Positions 21,123 through 28,266 of a stretch of DNA of 28,266 nucleotides are shown piece after piece. This stretch comes from Apostichopus parvimensis (lineage: Eukaryota; Echinodermata; Holothuroidea; Aspidochirotida; Stichopodidae), in assembly GCA_000934455.1 (NCBI GenBank), contig KN884586.1:31566-59831 (forward strand), given 5' to 3'. Under the pieces are notes generated by a model. The model did no database searches. It had not been told where the DNA came from and saw only the letters and a list, made by a program, of their open reading frames with translations. Both the position numbers and the translations under genes were made by a program. How positions within the stretch are numbered: position 1 is the first letter of the stretch; every line of letters begins with the position of its first letter.

Positions 21123-21560
21123 AGAAAACTATATATAAACAGCTCCTATATTTGAAGGAGTCCACGGCGGTGACAAAAGTCGAGCTCCTCGGAGAAGATT
21201 TGTAAACAATCGGCATTTGGCATCGTGGATTTAACCACGCGTGTGTAACGCACGGTAGCACCCCCGTGTCATCCTCGCTTATAATCTCCTCCGACTCGAA
21301 AAACCTGACTGTCGGTTCTCTTTATCGACGGCTGCCTCTGTCTAATTCATCCCATCTCATTGAGTTGACATAGCCGAACTCGATCGTTGAGATGTATGTG
21401 GTTGTACATGCTGCAAATCCGTCACCGATTGAAGCTCCGGGTCTCGTGGGACCGAGAGCCAAAACAAAAACCGTACTTATCAAAGCATCTGGTAGACAGC
21501 GGCGATGAGGATGAAAAAAAAAGAAGAAGAAGCGCCCGGAGTGGAACGAAGATTTGCATT
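21123..21560 (+). promoter_or_regulatory. Candidate promoter: TATA box followed by CpG-dense block
   Basis: TATATATAAA (21130-21139) is followed about 25-30 bp later by the start of a block with about 34 CpGs in 400 bp, clearly above what the base composition predicts and above the rest of the window. Inside, two overlapping + frames are open. One runs from ATG at 21392 (39 codons, ending TGA near 21507). The other runs from ATG at 21396 and contains a DSGDEDEKKRRRS-like acidic-then-basic stretch, ending at TAA near 21582. Neither matches a known family. The layout suits a transcription start for a nested gene or an alternative promoter inside the presumed PKC intron. It could also be a conserved enhancer. 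The strand is inferred only from the TATA orientation and the frames. Confidence 0.4.
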
Positions 21561-24500
21561 GCTTGCCATTTTATGAGCGTGTAATTTTTTCGTTTGTATT
21601 CAAAGTTGTCCCTGGTGACAGTATGCTCGACACCTACACTTGTAAGAATCTCCTTATATGACCATGCAGCAACGAGAACAGTGCTTTGAAATGGGAGGAA
21701 AACAACGGAATTAAATGAAATAAATCTCTGCATGATTTTGTTTATGTTCGATTGTAATGTTGACCGAGCAATGCAACGATCGAGTGCACCTCGATGTATG
21801 GATTATAGCGGTTTAGATTATATTCAGGATCGTCCGTATTTTAATTCAAATCCTTTACAGAACAGAATGTTGCATCCCTCAAATTTTGTAATGTATCATG
21901 TTGTTGTTTCATTACAAAAAATAAAATCTTTTCAGTTTTCTACCCAAATTTGATTTGATTTTCTGGTGTGATTTCAGTATCTATATAGATTAAAAGTAAA
22001 AGTACCATCATGGTTTTGTGTACATGTTCTCTCCTTTTATAATAACATTGGAGAAATATGCTATCACTAAAGTCGTGGCAAGTTTAACTCGAAATTTGCA
22101 GCTGATAAAAAGAAGGCGTTCGATATGATCATTGCAAATTAACAAAGTGAAAAAAGTCAGAACCTCGTTCAAACAGACTTAACCATGTAGAAGTTTTTTC
22201 CCTATAAAAATTTTTACCTTTCCCATTCATTAGGTTATATCAATAAAATTAATGATGTGTAACATATTCAAGGATAAAAGCACAAAACATACATGTAATC
22301 ATCTTTCTTTTTCTGTTTCCCCTGTAATTTTTTTGGATTTCCTGTAAATTACGATAGATTGATAAAACCAATCAACTATTCACCCTTTTTAACAAATTTT
22401 AAGACTGTTTTGTAATAACGAAAACCAGAAAGAAATGTGCTGTTGTCTCCTTGAATTGAAAACAAATGTAACAATCTCTCCTCATTCATCAAAAACTATT
22501 CAGTTTCTTAATATGCGACTAGTTGTGACAGTCTTGTGACTGTGACTGTCTTAGATGTGATGTGACATGAAGTGATGTGATGTGACTGTCTTCGATGGAA
22601 AATGTTTACATCTCTTTTTGCGTCTTTTTTTGTGTGTGCAACTGTTGCCTAATGTTTTCTCAGAGCTGGAAATAATTCCCTACTTTTAAATTATGAAATT
22701 TTATGTATCGGTTATTGAAAGACAAGAATCCTTGGAGGAATCTACTACTACAATGTACTGCTTGCTAGCTAGGTCTTAATAGCAAGTGCGGGTAATAATT
22801 ATTAAATTTTGCATATCGAATGCAAGTGCCACTTTCTATGTAAAATTTAATTTTTAGATGGGAATTTTATGAGATGTTTTTGTCTTGAAATAATAGATAA
22901 TATAATCTTCATCATCATCGTCACTATCATTTCAAAATTTATGATAATCATACAAATTACCGATGCTTAAAGAAACATGACAATTTAGAGGTCTAAACTT
23001 GTCAAGTTTGACAATGAAATCGGTCGTGTGGAAAATTATTCTTTGGACAGAAATAGAGCATTTTTTTTGTTAATTCACTGCATTAACAAACCCCCCCCCC
23101 CCTCCTCCAACGAAAAAAAAATTATAGATATTAAAGAACAAATAATAATAATCAAAAACAAAAAATAAGAACAAAATGTAAATAGTTAGAACACATTGTT
23201 TTTAAGAGCTATATTTGAGTTGATTATTATTATTTTTTTTTGGTCAAGCTTTAGCTGTATGCAATTAAACGATTCAATTGAAGAGGGAGTCATCAAGAGT
23301 TGCATTTATAGATTCCCCGTAAGTTTTAGATCAGTTTTTTTTATATCTCAGACTGCAGATTATAGCCCAGCTGCATGTCATTAAAATGTTAGAATCTTCA
23401 AAATAAATATTTGTGTAAGATTTCTTAAGAGGCAACACAGGGGTGTTGCCATAACAACTTACATCATTGATGATAATTGATGCAATAACTGCAGGCATTA
23501 TTCAATATTTTTTTGTGATATTATATTTGATAAAAGATTCAACAGTGCCTGTGTCAACTCTTGCACAGTATATATCTTTTTATCCCTGTCTTTCTTTATG
23601 GTAATAATCCTTGGAATAATTTGGAAGATCACTCTGCCTCTAACTATAAAAAATACTTGTAGTAATTTTGGTCATGCCAAAATTTTGGGGCCTTCGGTAG
23701 CTATATTGTTGACCTTTAACATAGGCAATCTGCTATACCTTTTCCATCTTTAAAAAAAAAAAATGGTCAAATTTGATTTTAGATTGCAATGCCTATAAAC
23801 ATATTGATAGCATACTCTAATCATGGTGTTAGTGTGTGAATAATCCTCTGGTGACATTTTTTTCTTTTTTTTTAAAGTTTAAAGAAATATAACCCAAAGC
23901 TATGTCTAACCATGAAATAATGTAATAATATATTCCTTTAAATTGGGTTTGATTGTTTTGAAGTGATGTAAATACTCAAAGGGGTCCAATAAGGTATATG
24001 GGCCCCATGCAGTGGGCCTAACCAAATGTATGTCATTATTAGGTGTTTTAAGAAAGGGAGAGACTTTTCTTCTTCACATTTGGGGCTTGTGAATCAAATT
24101 TGAAGCATTTAAATTATATAAATTGCATTCAAACTTTATAGTTTAAATTGCATATACTCATCAAACATATCTCTTTAAGCTGCAAAGTTGACTAGCAAAG
24201 GAATAAAAGCCCCAAAAAAATGGAAACAGTGGCAGAGTGGTAAATTGTCCTTTACTTTGATGTCAATTTACTCGCTCTCTCGCGATCTTTTTCAATCAGG
24301 AGGGATATATAGAAAGTTGTTATTTCGTTAGGTCCTTCCAAACGAGTAAGAGATATAACGTTAGATGGTGATTAATGAGCTTTAAAAGTGCATATTCGCC
24401 ACGTCGGTTTATTTGCTATCCTCTTCACTTGCAATATTCGATAATCAAGAAAGCTTTTAAAGAAATTTTAATTTTCTACATCCCTCTGGTCGTGCTGACG

Positions 24501-27500
24501 ATGAAGAAGAGGATGATAATGACGATGCTTATTGCGAGGTGATGTTGAATTAAATTTAATCATCATCATCATCATTATGATGTGGTTTTAAGACTGTAAG
24601 CCTAATAAAGCATATTCTTATTGCCAAAATGGCTTCCTCCCCCCCCCCCCCCCCCAATCATTCCAAATGGCATTATATATAACACGGTAATATGGCATAT
24701 ATGCCTTTGGCAATAGAGAGAACAATATTTGTGGGTAATTTATTTGTGGGATGTAATTGTTGACGAACAAGAAGATATGTCAGCTTAAAATTCAATGTGG
24801 CAATTTTATTTTTAAGACAATATATCGTTAATTCCCTCCCTCAATTTTAGCAACTTTTTTGTTAATGTGAATCCCCCCCACCCCCCTCCCCATGTCATAT
24901 GCGCAGCAGTATTTAATGTATGTATGTCGATATATCTTACCAAATGGCTGGGCAGACTGAATATCCACATCTAACATTCTTTGACACAGGTTAATTAATG
25001 GAACCCCCTGTCTCCTGCAAAGTAAACATTACATTAGGACAACTTGCAGTTTAAATTATATGAAATATATTATATAAAGTTATCTGAATAATTTCAATCG
25101 TCTTTCAGATTTGCAAGGAAAAAGAGAATATGAATAATACTCCAAAGTGATATGTGGGTATCAGGAAAAATTTATCAGAAAATTTGAATGTTGAGGCGAT
25201 AGTAGGTTTACTAAATTGTTTTTAAAACATTTATTAAATATGCTGTGGTTTTGAAGGTAGTATCCATGCATGCATCTGGGGATTGGGAATGACATAGAAT
25301 TGGCATGCAGTTATGTGATATAGCATATATACATTGGAATGAAACAAAAGGTGCCTACCTCATAAAAAACAAATAACAAAGCCCCTTAAAATCACCATGA
25401 AATTATTTTTTTTGTTGAAGTGAGATAAATAATTGGAAGCCTCGATCCTCCCATTTAGTTGGGCAAACTAGATATGACTTTTATCTGTGGATCAGGTAAA
25501 GCTGTGCTCCTGCCTCTTCCCGGACTACCCTCCCCAAACCTCCCATCCCTTTCGCAACTGTCTAGACCCAAAGGGATGTGACGGTTGCCTTAGCAATTGA
25601 CATGACATATGTCAGTGGCAGGTGGGGGGTGGGGGGGGTGGGCAATGACCCGCACCTGCATCCAATCAATCCAGGATTTTTAAACTTCAGTCGTGGTAGA
25701 AATGGACCACTCCTCTGGGCCCAAGGTGTCGTCACATATAAAGCCCAAGCCTCTACCTTCGGCAGTGAGATATACCCCCCTCCCCAGTCCCTCATCCCCT
25801 CACCCATTCTCATATAGTTGCAATTAGGAAATGTATATATGAAGTTCTGTTTGAATTTAACTGGTACGGTTGAAGAAATACAAGCAGCATGTTAATTATT
25901 TTTGCTTTCTGTGCCATTCATATTTTGTTATAATTAAGCCTTTAAAATTAATCTTTGGATGATCCAGATACATCCAGTAATGATTCTAGTTAATAGTGCC
26001 TGCCAAAGCTTATCCCCAAAACCAACCACAAACATCAACTGAGCACTGTAAATTATATAACTTGTGCTCGTATGACATATATGACGGTGGCGTTGCACAC
26101 GCGGTTAAAAAAAATCAAAAATCGGATGAAACATTATCTTCCTGATATCTGTTGCCGTAGAGATGCAATAATGTTTGGTGTTGAGAATCATTAAATAAAA
26201 TATTAAATTTTGGAGAAAAAAAACGAATAGGATATGTTTCCTTGGAATTATTCATTTTATCCCAATTTGCCCAAAGGGTTTTTACTTTTTTTTAAATTAA
26301 CAATGCTACATTTTCACTTCCATAGTTAACATTTTTCATTCTTTTTCTTATCTTCTCGCTGTCTTTTATGTATATGTAGTTACTTCTTTTTTTTTTGACT
26401 CACTTGTCATATGCTATTCATGTTTGGATCATTTAATTTACATTTCGAAGGAGTCGAGCAGTTTTTTACGCAGTTAAATAAAACTTAGAACGCTTGAGTT
26501 GCCGGAAATTACTTTTGAGATTATTAAAATATTAGTAATTAAGACGACTTCTATTTCTTTCGTTGATGATCAAGGATTTCAGTAGCTCTTCTGTTTCTAT
26601 TTTATTTTGAAATATTAAAAAGAAAAAAATGTATATATTTTTCATTAGTTAAATTAGTTAAATTTGCTAGCTATTTAATCATCAGCTATTACTGAGTGAT
26701 GTAGAATATATGTGAAATATGAGAATTTTAATATTTAAATTAAAATATTAAATTATGAAGTTTGAACATATTTCCTACACATGTTGTAAGTCATTTCACT
26801 GACAGCAATATTAAAAACAAGTCTACCCAAATTTATAACTTTTAAATGATTCAGACACAGATTTAATTATTAATAATTTATAAATCTCATCATATACTGG
26901 GGGGATGATTTAGAGCTTGTTTTCTCAATTTGGCTTATAATTTAATTATTTGGAGCCAAACCATTTGTAAATGAAGGAGATTAGGTGAAAATATTTGTAC
27001 TCAAATTAGAAATTAGTATTTAGCTTGCTCTGATCTCCTTATTATATGGGCTACATACACTACTGGGAAGCTTTATAACAGTCTACTGCCCCCATTATCA
27101 TTCCACCACCATCTCCCCCTTCCCCCATCCCAAAACCACCCACAGTATTTATAGAGCTTTACTTCCAAAAAAAATCTTCACATCAATTGGTAATCCATCT
27201 GAGGGTATCTTGCGGTCCTGTTTTCCTCTTTTCCATTATATTATTCAGATCAAACCCCTGAATAACAGAAAGATCGGTTATTGGTATCATTGCCAATTAG
27301 GGCATATTTGTCCCAACCAAAACTCTTGACATGTTCAGAAACAAGATTGTTTACTTATACATACAAAACAAAGCAAACCATTTTTAAAGTTAAAAACCTT
27401 TTCCAACCTGGCAGCAGATATTGACAGAAAATTCTCTTAAAACACAAAACCGTATTGTCTGTTGACGGACATCCAGGCACTTACGGTACACAGGCTGAGC

Positions 27501-28266
27501 ATATTACACATGAACCTTTTCAGATCAATAACGTCCATCTCTCGAACCGTAAAAGATGATGTAACAAATTGACACTTATGTAAATTTCCCTACGGAGAAA
27601 CAATTGGCAAATATGAGGCCATTTTGACATTTCCAAATGTGGATGCATGAGTATCAGCCCTCACCATCTCATAAACTTACAAATAGATAATAAAATTGAA
27701 GTAGATATATAAATAATTGCTGCTAGTTTTCTGAAAGCAAGCCTTGCAAGTTTGTTTTTCCAAATTTAGAAATAATAATAATAATAGTAACAATAATGTG
27801 CTATTAGATGGCGATTGCTGCGAGGTATATAAAACTAGAATGGGGGTATATATGACGATAGTTTGGTACGCTAATGCGACTGCAACCTGCCTCTAATATC
27901 CTTCTGGGTACTTATGAGGCGCGTTACCGTAGAAACATTATATCCCATCGAGATTATCATACTGATCTTGCCGCAGGCATGCATCCAGCACAATATAAAG
28001 AGACTCAAGAAATTATAGTTCTGTTGACTCCAGCAGAAAATTGTTAGATGTTCTTTTTTCGTTACGAAACTTAAGGGAGAAAGTAAAACGTGTTCTATGA
28101 CATCACTGGCGGTCGATGTAAATGGTAGATATTATCGATTATAGAAATATTATCGATTACATGTGGGGCAAGAACAATATTTTGCATTGTTTCCAATAGA
28201 TGATAAAAACCAAAAACATCCGCTTTGAATGTTATGTTTGTCAAGCACAGGTTACTGTTGTTTTTG
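21561..28266. other. AT-rich non-coding DNA, no gene found
   Basis: No supported exon on either strand. It contains simple repeats (TGTGA-rich 22523-22598; CAT/ATC-rich 22909-22930 and 24558-24577; AAT-rich 27769-27787), long poly-C runs (23091-23102, 24637-24655, 24873-24890), a G-rich tract at 25622-25642 and an AT palindromic patch at about 26725-26753. The 24270-24480 interval has more CpG and homeodomain-like TGATTAATGAGC and could be a conserved regulatory element, but only comparison could show that. Confidence 0.55.
22523..22598. repeat. Imperfect TGTGA / GTGACTGTCTT repeat
   Basis: The words GTGACTGTCTT and GATGTGA recur several times within 76 bp, in a cryptically simple array of 5- and 10-bp steps. 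No gene function is implied. Confidence 0.75.

Noticed and set aside
24230-24240. TGGCAGAGTGG, a good tRNA A box
   Set aside because: No matching B box or cloverleaf follows within the required distance.

Overview
The window looks like AT-rich nuclear DNA of a marine invertebrate, most likely a deuterostome. A sea cucumber or other echinoderm is my guess, made on texture alone. It has long non-coding stretches, many poly-G/poly-C runs, A/T homopolymers, short tandem arrays and two small palindromic DNA transposons of types common in such genomes. There is no bacterial gene organisation, rRNA, CRISPR array, convincing tRNA or recognisable retroviral or LTR element. One assembly gap (N) lies at 11766-12140.

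The only protein-coding sequence I can support is one exon on the + strand, 17785-17896. It encodes the first 37 residues of the C1B (phorbol ester/diacylglycerol-binding) domain of a conventional protein kinase C, with a good acceptor, a GTGAGT donor, most zinc ligands and a Tyr at C1 position 22. No other PKC exon was found, so the window is probably mostly two very long introns of this gene: at least about 17.7 kb upstream, with the gap included, and about 10.4 kb downstream. Other genes could still lie inside these introns or at the left end.

The second half of that exon, its donor and 105 bp of intron are tandemly duplicated with a 151-bp offset. This leaves a partial exon copy at 18002-18047 that still encodes the same 15 residues.

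Layout: 1-1905 is non-coding with an A-rich purine block. 1906-2199 is a palindromic MITE with 8-bp target duplications. 3165-3640 is CpG-rich. 3796-4161 is a 170-bp direct repeat. 5686-6200 and 6880-7420 are CpG-enriched. 7851-7930 is a perfect 10-bp minisatellite. 8590-8880 is rich in homopolymers. 9178-9830 is a degenerate ~92-bp array. 10370-10690 is a small CpG-enriched block with a TATA-like site. 11580-12140 is a duplicated poly-C motif running into the gap. 14437-14566 is a 29-bp array. 14645-15053 is a second terminal-inverted-repeat element. 17785-18151 holds the PKC exon and its duplication. 18516-18603 holds hairpins. 21130-21560 is a TATA box followed by a CpG-dense block, the best candidate promoter. 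21561-28266 is AT-rich with simple repeats only.

I see no new multi-gene system. The points most worth checking are the exon duplication, the TATA/CpG block and the ~92-bp array.
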